A stretch of DNA of 64,000 nucleotides, from NCBI GenBank assembly GCA_943842625.1, contig CALTCK010000008.1:1-64000 (forward strand), given 5' to 3'. This DNA is from an uncultured Flavobacteriaceae bacterium (GTDB taxonomy: Bacteria > Bacteroidota > Bacteroidia > Flavobacteriales > Flavobacteriaceae). Under the pieces are notes generated by a model. That model saw only the letters and a list, made by a program, of their open reading frames with translations, ran no database searches and was not told the DNA's origin. Shown piece after piece: positions 49,335 to 58,487 of the stretch (position 1 is its first letter; each line of letters opens with the position of its first letter). The position numbers were made by a program, and so were the translations under genes.

Positions 49335-50315
49335 TTATAATTCAGAATTTTTACTATCAGCTAATTTTTTAACTTTCTTGTATTGATGTTTTAAATAAGA
49401 GTACATTAAAAAAGCTACTATAAAATAAAGCGGTATAGTATTCTGATCTAAAGGCAATAATTTATCCTTATCATGCAGTGAAGGATTGTTCATAACAGTA
49501 ACTATATTATCATACTTAACAATCTCTGTTCTTATTCTTTCTCTAAGTTTAAGAGCTCCTGATTTTTTCTCCATTAATAAACCCATATCCATAATGCCAC
49601 TTCCTGTAGATATATAAATATCTTCAGGTTTAGAATTAACTGAAGACTTCTCAGAAATTGAGCTCATAACGTTGTTAATACCTTCAATAGTTATATTAAG
49701 CTCTTTAATTTGATCTTTAGTATCCTCAATAACTACAGCTTTTATCTCATTAAATTTTGAATTGCTATTCAAGTAATTTATCAAATTTTGAATAACTTCA
49801 TCATTAGCATCACTAGTGGTACTTAAAAATATCTTATGATATTTATAATCTGTAAAAAAAACTTCTGATGTCAAGAGTTCATCCTCAAAGTCTGCTTTTT
49901 CTAATAAAGGTTCAATAGCCCGATAATTATACATTGTTTTTTCAAGGAGTTCAATAATATTAACGATAGGCTTTATTTCTATCTTCGTAATTAATCCCTC
50001 AGGATTAAATCCTATTTGGTCCAAATAATCAGAGTCATCTAACTTATAACTTAATAAATTCAAGGCACTGTAAACATAGCTAGTGCTTTTAAAATTCGTT
50101 TGAATAATGATTGTTGTTATTTTTCCTGACTTATTATATTTTTCATAAAGGTAACCTGAGGCAATACCTAGAACTAGAATTATTCCTATTACCCACCAAT
50201 TCTTAATTAAAAACTGAATACCATAATATAGACGTATTAACAAGTTGTTAAAACTATTTTTAATTTTACTAAATATTAATCCTAAGTCTATTTCATCTGC
50301 ATTGGTTTGTGACAT
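49335..50315 (-). CDS. Wzz-like chain-length/export protein
   Basis: A protein of 326 residues with one membrane helix near the N-terminus (about 36-54, WVIGIILVLGIASGYLYEKY), a periplasmic part with coiled-coil sequence, and a second helix near the C-terminus (about 296-312). This is the Wzz topology, without the cytosolic tyrosine kinase domain of Wzc. It should set polymer length. It has its own -7 box and a 141-base upstream gap, so it probably begins a separate transcript. Confidence 0.7.
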   Translation of the reverse strand: MSQTNADEIDLGLIFSKIKNSFNNLLIRLYYGIQFLIKNWWVIGIILVLGIASGYLYEKYNKSGKITTIIIQTNFKSTSYVYSALNLLSYKLDDSDYLDQIGFNPEGLITKIEIKPIVNIIELLEKTMYNYRAIEPLLEKADFEDELLTSEVFFTDYKYHKIFLSTTSDANDEVIQNLINYLNSNSKFNEIKAVVIEDTKDQIKELNITIEGINNVMSSISEKSSVNSKPEDIYISTGSGIMDMGLLMEKKSGALKLRERIRTEIVKYDNIVTVMNNPSLHDKDKLLPLDQNTIPLYFIVAFLMYSYLKHQYKKVKKLADSKNSEL

Positions 50316-50377
50316 AATTAATGCTTTTTAGTTGTTAGTGATTGTGTCTATTAAAATTGTTATTAAACTACTTTCTG

Positions 50378-50385
50378 CAAAAATA
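50378..50385 (-). promoter_or_regulatory. Putative -7 promoter box of the Wzz-like gene (TATTTTTG)
   Basis: Matches TAnnTTTG on the minus strand, about 62 bases ahead of the start at 50315, in the 141-base gap that divides the locus. The CGCAACCAATT repeat (50422-50432) lies about 37 bases further upstream. No good -33 element. Confidence 0.45.
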
Positions 50386-50456
50386 TAACTTTTACACCAT
50401 AATTAAGATAAAATATAGTTGAATTGGTTGCGTTACCATTCTATCTGATTATAATT

Positions 50457-52265
50457 TTAAAGAGCAATAAAAACACTGTTATTAATCTCTGATTTTGATT
50501 CCCAGTTAAGAATTGCTGAATTAGGGTTTGCAATTCCAATGATTACTTTAAAATGATTTGTTTTTGGTTTCACTTTTAAAGAACACTGGTACCATCCCTC
50601 TGATAATTTTTTTATACTTGCATGACCATTATTAAAGTCATCTGTATTTTCAATTCCTTTGACATTACCGTTTAAAACATCAAAAACAGCATCAATTCTA
50701 CTTGGATATTCACCCTGAATTCGTATTGCAAATAAATGACTGGTTTTTGAAGCCTTTACAATAAAACTTGCACTATAATCTTCAATAAAATCAGTATTTA
50801 CATATTTTGTAATACCATAAGAAATATAAGAAGTGTCTATTCTTTTGAGGTTAAAAATAGTATCTCCCTTATAAGTTTTAGTTAAAGGCAACAAATCTAG
50901 ATTTGAAAGTTTCCATTTAGAATAATTACTTGGCTTTATTTTGATAGACTCATTAATTATAGTACTAGGTGTTGCATATAATGATTTTAATTTTTCTGTT
51001 TCTTTTCTTATAATCTCTTGATTCTTGGCTAATATATTCTTACTTATATTTAGATTTTTTGAATCAAATTCTTTTTTTAATAGAATGTTAAAATAATTTG
51101 TTTCTTTTTGATTACTTCTTATGATATTATTTAAATAACCTTTTTTTGATACTTTTTCTAATGCCTTAATTAATTCCTGAAAATATAGGGTATCTCTTTT
51201 TTTGTTAGCAAAAAGAAAATGATGGTATTTATCAATTTCTTGTCCAGAGTTACCATCAAATGATATGGGCTCTAATTTTGAAGTTATTGGGTTGTAATAA
51301 AACCTAAGATTAATAATGTAGCCGCCATGGAAGGCTCCGAATAAATTAGACAGTGCATTATGCATTGCTAATTGTTTAGTATTAAACACTTGACTTATAC
51401 TATAATTATTTTTTCTAAATTCTTCTAAAATATTTTTACTAAAATCAAAATAATTGTATAATAATGAGTCTTCCAGTACCTTTGATTCAGAAAAAACTCT
51501 TATAGGATATTTCCATATTCCTTCTTTTTCTGATTTAAATTTATCCCATCTTAAACCAGATTTTTTGCCTACAGCAATTCTTTTCTTTATGTCACTCCAC
51601 CAGTTTTCTTCTGAGAATTTAAGTATAACACTTTCTTTTCGTCCATTATTTTCTATTAATCGTTTATCAAAAGTTTCTTCAATGGCATAAATACCTAGAT
51701 TCTGACTAATGTAGCCGGATTTATCTTCTTTTTTAATAATCATTGCTCCTTCAACAAAACCATAACGCAATCCTATTAAGCCTTCTTTTTTGTTTGTTTT
51801 CTGATAAACCCATTCATTAATAAATCCTCTTGTGATTGGATGATGTATAGAGAATTTTTTCATCCCCTGTATAGTTTTATCTCCCTTTAATTTTATTCTA
51901 AAAGACCATTTATCCCCTATTAGATGATCTATCCAGTCACCTTTTAGACGAATATCTGCTTTATACTTTTTGCCATTATATCGTAAAGTTGCTGACACAT
52001 ATTTCTTCTCTTTTGCACTAATAACACCTATACTTAGTGCTCTGTCTCTATATTTTTTTAATTTGTTGTAATTTTTTTCAGATAAGTTGATTTCAATAAA
52101 ATTCAAAGTTGTTTTTTGTGATACTGAAAAATATTCTTTCTCATCTTTATCAATTTTTGTTGTTTCATATACGGGAGGATTCCCATAAAATATTAAAATG
52201 AAAACCATTAAGATTAAGCTAGATATCAGTATGTAACTGATTGTGTTTGATGATTTAACTTTCAT
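50457..52265 (-). CDS. CotH kinase family protein
   Basis: A protein of 602 residues with an N-terminal signal/anchor helix (about 10-28) and a CotH-type atypical protein kinase domain (about 50-430). The family's metal-binding aspartate is D337 in PISFDGNSG, and RLKGDWIDH and WSFRIKLKGD are the CotH strand motifs. A C-terminal beta domain (about 455-600) looks like a lectin/concanavalin-type fold. Bacillus CotH phosphorylates spore-coat proteins; this organism should not sporulate, so here it probably phosphorylates a secreted target. The upstream DUF4956 and VTC genes form a recurring partner set. It abuts DUF4956 with no gap. Confidence 0.87.
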   Translation of the reverse strand: MKVKSSNTISYILISSLILMVFILIFYGNPPVYETTKIDKDEKEYFSVSQKTTLNFIEINLSEKNYNKLKKYRDRALSIGVISAKEKKYVSATLRYNGKKYKADIRLKGDWIDHLIGDKWSFRIKLKGDKTIQGMKKFSIHHPITRGFINEWVYQKTNKKEGLIGLRYGFVEGAMIIKKEDKSGYISQNLGIYAIEETFDKRLIENNGRKESVILKFSEENWWSDIKKRIAVGKKSGLRWDKFKSEKEGIWKYPIRVFSESKVLEDSLLYNYFDFSKNILEEFRKNNYSISQVFNTKQLAMHNALSNLFGAFHGGYIINLRFYYNPITSKLEPISFDGNSGQEIDKYHHFLFANKKRDTLYFQELIKALEKVSKKGYLNNIIRSNQKETNYFNILLKKEFDSKNLNISKNILAKNQEIIRKETEKLKSLYATPSTIINESIKIKPSNYSKWKLSNLDLLPLTKTYKGDTIFNLKRIDTSYISYGITKYVNTDFIEDYSASFIVKASKTSHLFAIRIQGEYPSRIDAVFDVLNGNVKGIENTDDFNNGHASIKKLSEGWYQCSLKVKPKTNHFKVIIGIANPNSAILNWESKSEINNSVFIAL

Positions 52266-52958
52266 TTAGTAAGCTTCTATAAAACTAAATTGAATGCTCC
52301 CAATCTTTTTCAATTCAGTTTTAGCTTCTAGAATGTTTTGTAAGCTATTAAACTCAACACTGAAGGAAAGTTCTGTTGTCGAGTTTACCTCGTCTAAGCG
52401 ACGCAAATCTACTCTTGAGCAATATTTTTTCAAAACATCTATAATCTCTTTTTCGTTTAATTTTGAATTGGAAGTGTTCGAAACCATCACTATTAAGTTT
52501 TGCAAAACTTCCTGTTTTTCCGAATTTATATTTTGAATTATTATATAAATAATTATAATTACTACTCCAACCAAAGTCAAGAGACGTTGATTAGCTCCCA
52601 TACCAAGTCCAATCGCTATCGCTATAAAGAAATAAACTAATTCTTCAGGTTCTTTTATTGCGGTTCTGAACCTTACAATAGATAATGCTCCAACCAAACC
52701 TAACGATAAAGCGAGTGATGATTTTACTATTGTAATTACGATCATTACTGTTATAGCCATTAAAACAAAAGTTTGTTTTAATTTCTTTCGATTGGATAGA
52801 GAGCTTCCGTATTTTGTATATATAAGGCCCAGAATATATGCAAGAATTATTGTAATAAAAATATTTATTAAGAATTCTGTTGGGGAAGTGTCACCGATTG
52901 AAAATTGATTGGCTAATTGATTTAAAAAGGTCTTAGAGTTGCTCTGAAGTGTTATCAT
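52266..52958 (-). CDS. DUF4956 domain-containing membrane protein
   Basis: A protein of 230 residues with about four membrane helices (within about 25-145, including LSLGLVGALSIVRFRTAIKE, the family hallmark, and AIAIGLGMGANQ) and a cytosolic C-terminal domain. The function is unknown. DUF4956 genes repeatedly lie beside VTC polyphosphate polymerases and CotH kinases, as here: the CotH gene follows at once and the VTC gene ends 10 bases upstream. Confidence 0.9.
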   Translation of the reverse strand: MITLQSNSKTFLNQLANQFSIGDTSPTEFLINIFITIILAYILGLIYTKYGSSLSNRKKLKQTFVLMAITVMIVITIVKSSLALSLGLVGALSIVRFRTAIKEPEELVYFFIAIAIGLGMGANQRLLTLVGVVIIIIYIIIQNINSEKQEVLQNLIVMVSNTSNSKLNEKEIIDVLKKYCSRVDLRRLDEVNSTTELSFSVEFNSLQNILEAKTELKKIGSIQFSFIEAY

Positions 52959-52968
52959 GATTATTTTA

Positions 52969-53706
52969 TTATTGTGGAAATTGCTTTATGGTATTTACGC
53001 CATTTACATATTTTGAATTTTTATTAATTCTAAAGGGGAATTGTGTAGAGATTTGTTGAGCGCATTTATCGTCTTCAATATTATATTTTAATTCAACAAT
53101 TTTATTTTCATCTTTTGTTGGTGCAATATTAAAATTATTAAACTTTTTATCAATTCCGTAATATACTAAATTAAAATCTACTGTAATTCTAAATTTATTG
53201 TTGGCTGATAAATAATATTTTCTAGAATAAGAGTTAAGTAAAGAAGGGGTTACTAATCTTGTAGACTCTAAAATAGGTAATGGTATATCAGACTCTTTAA
53301 AAATCTTTTGAATTCTAACCGATGTAAAGTTATTATCTAAAGTGAAGGGGGTTAGTTGATATGACCATTTGTCTCCTACTAATCCTTTTTTAATCTTAAT
53401 TTCTAATACCGGATTTTTAATAACTCCAAAGGTCTCTCCATACCAGCGTATTCTGATTTTCTTTCTTTCAGAAACGCCTAATACATTATCAAAATAGTCA
53501 TTATAACCAGCGCTATCAAAATAAATATTATTAACTTGTCTTTGATGGTAAACTTCTCTAAATAGATATTTATTTTTCTTTACTGTTGCTTCGATTCTAC
53601 TTGTTTTATAATTATCTGGAACTGTAAATTTTCGTTCATACCTATAATTATGTTTAGGGTTTATATAATGTATAATACTTTCTTCTTTTAAAGGTTTATA
53701 AGTCAT
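52969..53706 (-). CDS. VTC-domain polyphosphate polymerase
   Basis: A protein of 245 residues made of one VTC tunnel domain. The basic and acidic residues lining the tunnel are visible: YERKFTV at 23-29, the VNNIYFDS strand, RKKIRIRWYG, LEIKIKKG and IVELKYN. By analogy with yeast Vtc4 it should make inorganic polyphosphate from ATP, or bind it. It has no membrane segment, so it may pair with DUF4956 as the membrane part. Cytosolic. Confidence 0.88.
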   Translation of the reverse strand: MTYKPLKEESIIHYINPKHNYRYERKFTVPDNYKTSRIEATVKKNKYLFREVYHQRQVNNIYFDSAGYNDYFDNVLGVSERKKIRIRWYGETFGVIKNPVLEIKIKKGLVGDKWSYQLTPFTLDNNFTSVRIQKIFKESDIPLPILESTRLVTPSLLNSYSRKYYLSANNKFRITVDFNLVYYGIDKKFNNFNIAPTKDENKIVELKYNIEDDKCAQQISTQFPFRINKNSKYVNGVNTIKQFPQ

Positions 53707-53727
53707 ATTATTTTTAAATATCTCTTT

Positions 53728-56238
53728 TTATTTGCTACTTTTCCCAAATTCTACACCGTACATTTTGCTTTTTACATTTTTTAAAGTTGTGGCCTCTTTT
53801 CCATTAAAATGAAGAGATGATTTATTTTCTATTAGATGAATGGTTTCAACACTATCTAACTTTACTTTTGTAAGTTTTATATGTGAAGGACCAAACTCTG
53901 GCTTTTTTTTAAAGGCAGTAAATGCAAGTTTATTGTTCCTAATAGTTAGGTTTTTTCCTTCCACAATAGATAAGTCTTTTCCGGCAAGACCAATCTCGCT
54001 ATTGTTTATTGTTACATTATTTATAGTCATTTTACTATTTTCTCCTGCACTTAAGCCTTTATCGCCTGCTTTGTTTATAGTTACGTTTGTTATTTTGATA
54101 TCTGAACCTGAAACATCTATAGCGTCATTTCCTAAGTTTATAAAATTACTGTCTTTTACAATACCCTCAACAAAGTCCCCATCAAAAGCATCTGACTTAG
54201 TGTTTTTCAGAGTACAATAACTCATAAAAAAATTTGTTCGTACAATATTTAAAGCATCTTCAGATCTATTATTTGATATCGATACATATTCTAATTTCAC
54301 AGGAGATTCGTAAAAGGTTATGGCACCTGTTACTGTCCAATTACCATGAGACGGGTTTGTTAAGTATTTGATCGATACATATTTTAAATACGAATTTCTT
54401 TTATCTGCTAAAACCAATATTCCTTGACCTTTTTTATCTGAGGAATAAATTTCTACAGGTGATTTTTTGGTGCCAATGAATTTTAAAGGCGAATTCGAAA
54501 TAATTTTTCCTCCGTCAAGAATATTGATTTTTGTTCCAGATTTTGCTTTTAAAATATATCCTGGCGGGATAATTAATGGCGTGTCAATAATTATAGAGTC
54601 TAAAAAAGTAATCTCTTTTTTCTTTTGATCTATAACTAAGTCTTTATTTAGTTTAATAGTTGGTGAGGTCCTAAATAAGTCATCTTTTTTAACTTCAGAA
54701 GCAATGTATGGTGCTATTGATACTCTATGAATTGAATCAAGACCAATAAATGAAAAAACAACTTTTAAATCGTAAATATCCTTTGATAATTTAAACCCTG
54801 TAGTTTTTGATTTCTTATGGACAAATAAATTTTCAAAACTTCTTGGAAGAGGTATATCTATAATTTTCTTCTGCCCCATTAATAGTTCTTGAAAAGGACT
54901 CAAAGTTGATATTCGCTTTGATTTCTTATAATTAAGACCTTTTATTTCTATTGGAAAATCAGAAACGTTGTGAAGGGATAGTTTCAAGTTTCCGTCTGTT
55001 AATGAAATAAATTCAGCAGAAATTATTGAATAAAAAAATAAACTGTTTATTAATAAATTTTGATTTACCAACAGAGTATTGTAATTATAAATTTTATTGG
55101 GATAATATGAATTTATAAGCGCCAGTTCTTTTTTGTAGGCATCTTTGTTAGATATAGCTAAAAAGTCTTTACTCACACTGTCAATAGCTCTAATGTAACC
55201 CTTTAAAAAAGAAGAGGTTTTTAATTTTGGTGCTTTTACAATTTTAGCCATTTCTCCAAGACAATTTGAATCCACATAAAAAGGCTCTAATAATCTTGTT
55301 TTTTTATTCAAAACAAAATGCAATATTTCGTTACACCCACTAGTAAAAATATTTTTTATTATAAAGTAATCGATTAATTTAGTGATATCAAAAACGGAAT
55401 CTATATTGGTTTTTTTAAGCAGGTTAATTTTCAATTGTTCTGCTTTAGGTCCTAAAAAATTAAGACTAGAAATTAGAGAGTCATTCCCGTTATTCATGGC
55501 CTTCCAAAATAAATCTGAATCACTCACGGTAGCAAGGTTAACATTGTTTTGCTTGATATAAAATTCTATACTTTGTGTCGTTTGAAAAAGGCTGTCGTTT
55601 TTTAAACTATAAGAATATGGTAAATGTTTTATATTTTTTGCATCAAGACTTTTTTTATAGAAATACATATAAGGGTTTGGAATAGAAAACTTTGAATAGT
55701 TATTGTTTTTGAAAATTAAACTTTCCACCTCTTCGTTAGTCCGGGTTTTGATGGTGGTATTCCAATCGTTTCTTGCTGTTCTGTATTTGTCTATACTAAC
55801 TTCAATTTCTATTACATTTACTTGAGGCAATTCTTTAATAAACACACCGTAGTCTATATTATTATAACTATATAAAACCGCTTTATTAGTATTAGTAGTT
55901 TCTAGTTTTTTTAAATCCTTTGGCTGTTCGCTGGTAGTGTAAAGTAATCGGATATTAAAATCAGTTTCTTGCTCGTCTATAGTGGGAAATTCCTTAAATA
56001 TTAATAGCTCCTTGGTAAGATCATCCTCATAAATAGTACCAAAATAGCTATTATTAATTTTTTTAGCATGTTTAAGTATGCTACTATATTTCTGGGGCAT
56101 TTCAACTAAAAAGGGATTGTTTTCTGAAGGGTTCTTTTCTAAAAAGTTGCTCTTATATAACAAAAAAAATATGCTTATTATTACAAAGAAAAATGCGATT
56201 AAAAAAAAAATTCGATTATTAGCTTTTAAAACCATCAT
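53728..56238 (-). CDS. Beta-helix protein with a CotH-like N-terminal region
   Basis: A protein of 836 residues with an N-terminal membrane helix (about 10-27). A middle region (about 30-530) resembles CotH proteins: D323 in EPFYVDSNCLG lines up with D337 of the neighbouring CotH, and IDYFIIKNIFTSGCNEILHF matches its surroundings. A right-handed parallel beta-helix follows (about 570-830) with repeated turns such as VTINKAGDKGLSAGENSKMT and NNVTINNSEIGLAGKD. Beta-helices of this kind bind or cleave polysaccharide or serve as scaffolds. It is encoded with CotH, DUF4956 and VTC. Whether the kinase-like part is active cannot be told from sequence. Confidence 0.65.
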   Translation of the reverse strand: MMVLKANNRIFFLIAFFFVIISIFFLLYKSNFLEKNPSENNPFLVEMPQKYSSILKHAKKINNSYFGTIYEDDLTKELLIFKEFPTIDEQETDFNIRLLYTTSEQPKDLKKLETTNTNKAVLYSYNNIDYGVFIKELPQVNVIEIEVSIDKYRTARNDWNTTIKTRTNEEVESLIFKNNNYSKFSIPNPYMYFYKKSLDAKNIKHLPYSYSLKNDSLFQTTQSIEFYIKQNNVNLATVSDSDLFWKAMNNGNDSLISSLNFLGPKAEQLKINLLKKTNIDSVFDITKLIDYFIIKNIFTSGCNEILHFVLNKKTRLLEPFYVDSNCLGEMAKIVKAPKLKTSSFLKGYIRAIDSVSKDFLAISNKDAYKKELALINSYYPNKIYNYNTLLVNQNLLINSLFFYSIISAEFISLTDGNLKLSLHNVSDFPIEIKGLNYKKSKRISTLSPFQELLMGQKKIIDIPLPRSFENLFVHKKSKTTGFKLSKDIYDLKVVFSFIGLDSIHRVSIAPYIASEVKKDDLFRTSPTIKLNKDLVIDQKKKEITFLDSIIIDTPLIIPPGYILKAKSGTKINILDGGKIISNSPLKFIGTKKSPVEIYSSDKKGQGILVLADKRNSYLKYVSIKYLTNPSHGNWTVTGAITFYESPVKLEYVSISNNRSEDALNIVRTNFFMSYCTLKNTKSDAFDGDFVEGIVKDSNFINLGNDAIDVSGSDIKITNVTINKAGDKGLSAGENSKMTINNVTINNSEIGLAGKDLSIVEGKNLTIRNNKLAFTAFKKKPEFGPSHIKLTKVKLDSVETIHLIENKSSLHFNGKEATTLKNVKSKMYGVEFGKSSK

Positions 56239-56243
56239 TCGCC

Positions 56244-57089
56244 TTAATGCTTTAATTTACCTAAAGAATTAATATTATCTCCGTTTAGATGAACTAAATT
56301 TAGTTTCACGGATTTATCTTCGTAAATATCCACAATTACTATATTATCTCTAACACCTCCACCCATTCCAGTAGCTATATAAGTAATATTATTTTCTTTA
56401 AAATATGCATACTCTATTATGTGATCTTTCTTTTTGTATTCTTTCGAAAAAGCACCTACATCTCCTGCGAATAAATATACTTCTTTTCCGATAGACTCTA
56501 GAATAGGCTGTATTGTAGACCAATAATTTGGCGTTTCTGCTCTGTTTTGCTGCCAATTTGGTTTTGGTTCTGAAAATTTTTCTTTAGACCACCATATCAA
56601 TTGATGCATGAATATAAAGATATGGTCAGCATTTTGGCCCTCATTTTGCAAAGTTTCTTTTAAAAAAACAAGTTGATCTCCTGAAATATTCCATTGGTCA
56701 ATATTTGGATCTAATACGATAAATAAATTATTGTCCTGAACAAACTTTTGATATGATTTTCCAAACATATCTTCAAAATTGTCCAAAGGCCCATCGTGAT
56801 TTCCCCTTGCTATATAATAAGGCATAGTAAGATCTTCCAGCTCTTTTAAAACATTAGGCCAACTACTGGGATACCTAACAACATCTCCAAGTAAAACACC
56901 AAAAGATAAATTTTTACTATTTAAAAAAGAAAACTTTTCTTTAAATGGAGGGTAAAGCTCCTTTTTTCCTGTTGGAGCAGGTTTTCCATATGCATGTCCA
57001 GCAACAAAAAAAGATTGTTGTATTTTTTTTTCTGACTCAGTACAACCTAAAAAAAGCATGACTGAAAATATTAATAAAATATATTTCAT
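56244..57089 (-). CDS. Metallophosphoesterase lipoprotein
   Basis: A calcineurin-like phosphoesterase of 281 residues. I moved the start to the ATG at 57089, which gives a proper lipoprotein signal (MKYILLIFSVMLFLGC) and overlaps the rfbD stop as TAATG; the longer frame starting at 57122 would put 11 charged residues before it. The metal motifs are AGHAYG, GDVVRYP, GNHDG, MHQ and AGDVGAF. The first motif lacks the usual Asp-x-His, so metal binding may be unusual. It may dephosphorylate targets of the CotH kinase or trim phosphate from the polymer; that is inference from location. Confidence 0.82.
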   Translation of the reverse strand: MKYILLIFSVMLFLGCTESEKKIQQSFFVAGHAYGKPAPTGKKELYPPFKEKFSFLNSKNLSFGVLLGDVVRYPSSWPNVLKELEDLTMPYYIARGNHDGPLDNFEDMFGKSYQKFVQDNNLFIVLDPNIDQWNISGDQLVFLKETLQNEGQNADHIFIFMHQLIWWSKEKFSEPKPNWQQNRAETPNYWSTIQPILESIGKEVYLFAGDVGAFSKEYKKKDHIIEYAYFKENNITYIATGMGGGVRDNIVIVDIYEDKSVKLNLVHLNGDNINSLGKLKH

Positions 57090-57931
57090 TAGGGAATTAT
57101 TTTTTTTAAACTTTTTTCCCAAGAGGGTAATAAAAAACCAAATACTTCAGTAAATTTTTCTGTGTTTAATACACTAAACACTGGTCTTTGTGCAAATGTA
57201 CGGTAATAGTCCGTTTTTACAAGATTTGTTTGTGTTAATTGGCCCGTTTGCGTTAATATCTCTTTTGCAAAGTCATACCAAGTTGCTTCTCCCTCATTAC
57301 TATAATTATAAATACCGTACTTCTTAGAATCAGATGCTATGATATTAAGAATAACCTCTGCTAAATCGTTAGCATTAGTTGGAGTTCCTGTTTGTTCTGT
57401 TGTAACAGTTATTGATTTTCCTTCATTTACAAATCTTAAAATTGTATTGTAAAAATTTTGGCCGTATTGGGAGTAAAGCCATGAGGTTCTAATAATATAA
57501 TGTTTCTTCAAAATTTCTTGTAACGCCTTTTCTCCTTCCAATTTAGATGCTCCATAAACATTAACTGGATTCGTTGGATCTTTTTCAGTGTAGGGGGCTC
57601 TTTTTTTTCCATCAAATACATAATCTGTTGATATTTGAATCAATGTGGTATTGTTTTTCTTACACTGTTTTGCTAAGTTTTTTACACCATCTCCATTAAC
57701 TAAAAAAGCCTTTTCCTTTTCACTTTCTGCTTTTTCAACATTAGTATATGCTGCCGTGTTAACGCAATAATCAAATTCTTCTTTATCAAATAATACCCGG
57801 ATTGCTTCTTTATTTACAATGTCTAATTCTTTTCGGCCAAGAAATAGAAAATTATATTCTGGATAATGATTCGATATATCTCTTATGCACTTTCCTAGTT
57901 GTCCGTTTGCGCCTGTAATAACTATTTTCAT
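57089..57931 (-). CDS. rfbD: dTDP-4-dehydrorhamnose reductase
   Basis: The last step to dTDP-L-rhamnose, with NAD(P)H. 280 residues, with GANGQLGK at 7-14, the STDYVFDG region and catalytic YGASK. Overlaps rfbC by four bases (ATGA). Confidence 0.96.
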   Translation of the reverse strand: MKIVITGANGQLGKCIRDISNHYPEYNFLFLGRKELDIVNKEAIRVLFDKEEFDYCVNTAAYTNVEKAESEKEKAFLVNGDGVKNLAKQCKKNNTTLIQISTDYVFDGKKRAPYTEKDPTNPVNVYGASKLEGEKALQEILKKHYIIRTSWLYSQYGQNFYNTILRFVNEGKSITVTTEQTGTPTNANDLAEVILNIIASDSKKYGIYNYSNEGEATWYDFAKEILTQTGQLTQTNLVKTDYYRTFAQRPVFSVLNTEKFTEVFGFLLPSWEKSLKKIIP

Positions 57932-58476
57932 TCTGCTATTGCTTCTAAAAAAGAAGGAAGTTTTAAATCTTTATCTGATATGATTAGTTTGTCATTTGGG
58001 AGATGCCAATCCAGTTGAAGAGTTGCGTCATTATATATAATTCCTCTCTCCGATGCTTTATCATAAAAATTATCGCATTTGTATGCAAATTTAGAAGTTG
58101 GAGACAAAGTGATAAATCCGTGTGCAAAACCGCGAGGTACGAATAATTGTTTTTTGGAAATATCATCTAAAATTACGGAGAAATGCTTGCCAAAGGTTTC
58201 AGATTCTTTTCTCATATCAACAACGACATCTAAAATTCTTCCTTCGATAGCTCTTACTAGCTTTGCTTGAGCCATTTTTCCCACCTGGTAGTGCATTCCT
58301 CTTAAAACACCAAAACTAGATGTAGATTGATTGTCTTGTACAAAGTTTACTTTTTGCCCTGAAACTTTTTTAAACAAGATATCATTGAAAGCTTCATGAA
58401 AGGAACCGCGCTCATCGTTAAAAATGGTTGGAGTTAATATAAAAGAATCTTTTAAAGGGGTTTGTTCAATCTTCAC
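57928..58476 (-). CDS. rfbC: dTDP-4-dehydrorhamnose 3,5-epimerase
   Basis: A cupin epimerase of 182 residues; conserved DERGSFHEAFND, LRGMHYQVGK and PRGFAHGF motifs carry the catalytic His and Asp. The start is a GTG just before KIEQTPLKD. Follows rfbA by 11 bases. Confidence 0.96.
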   Translation of the reverse strand: MKIEQTPLKDSFILTPTIFNDERGSFHEAFNDILFKKVSGQKVNFVQDNQSTSSFGVLRGMHYQVGKMAQAKLVRAIEGRILDVVVDMRKESETFGKHFSVILDDISKKQLFVPRGFAHGFITLSPTSKFAYKCDNFYDKASERGIIYNDATLQLDWHLPNDKLIISDKDLKLPSFLEAIAE

Positions 58477-58487
58477 TTGATCATTTT

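Noticed and set aside
57090-57122. An upstream start for the phosphoesterase
   Set aside because: It would place 11 mostly charged residues before a clear lipoprotein signal and overlap rfbD by 34 bases; the ATG at 57089 gives the usual TAATG junction.
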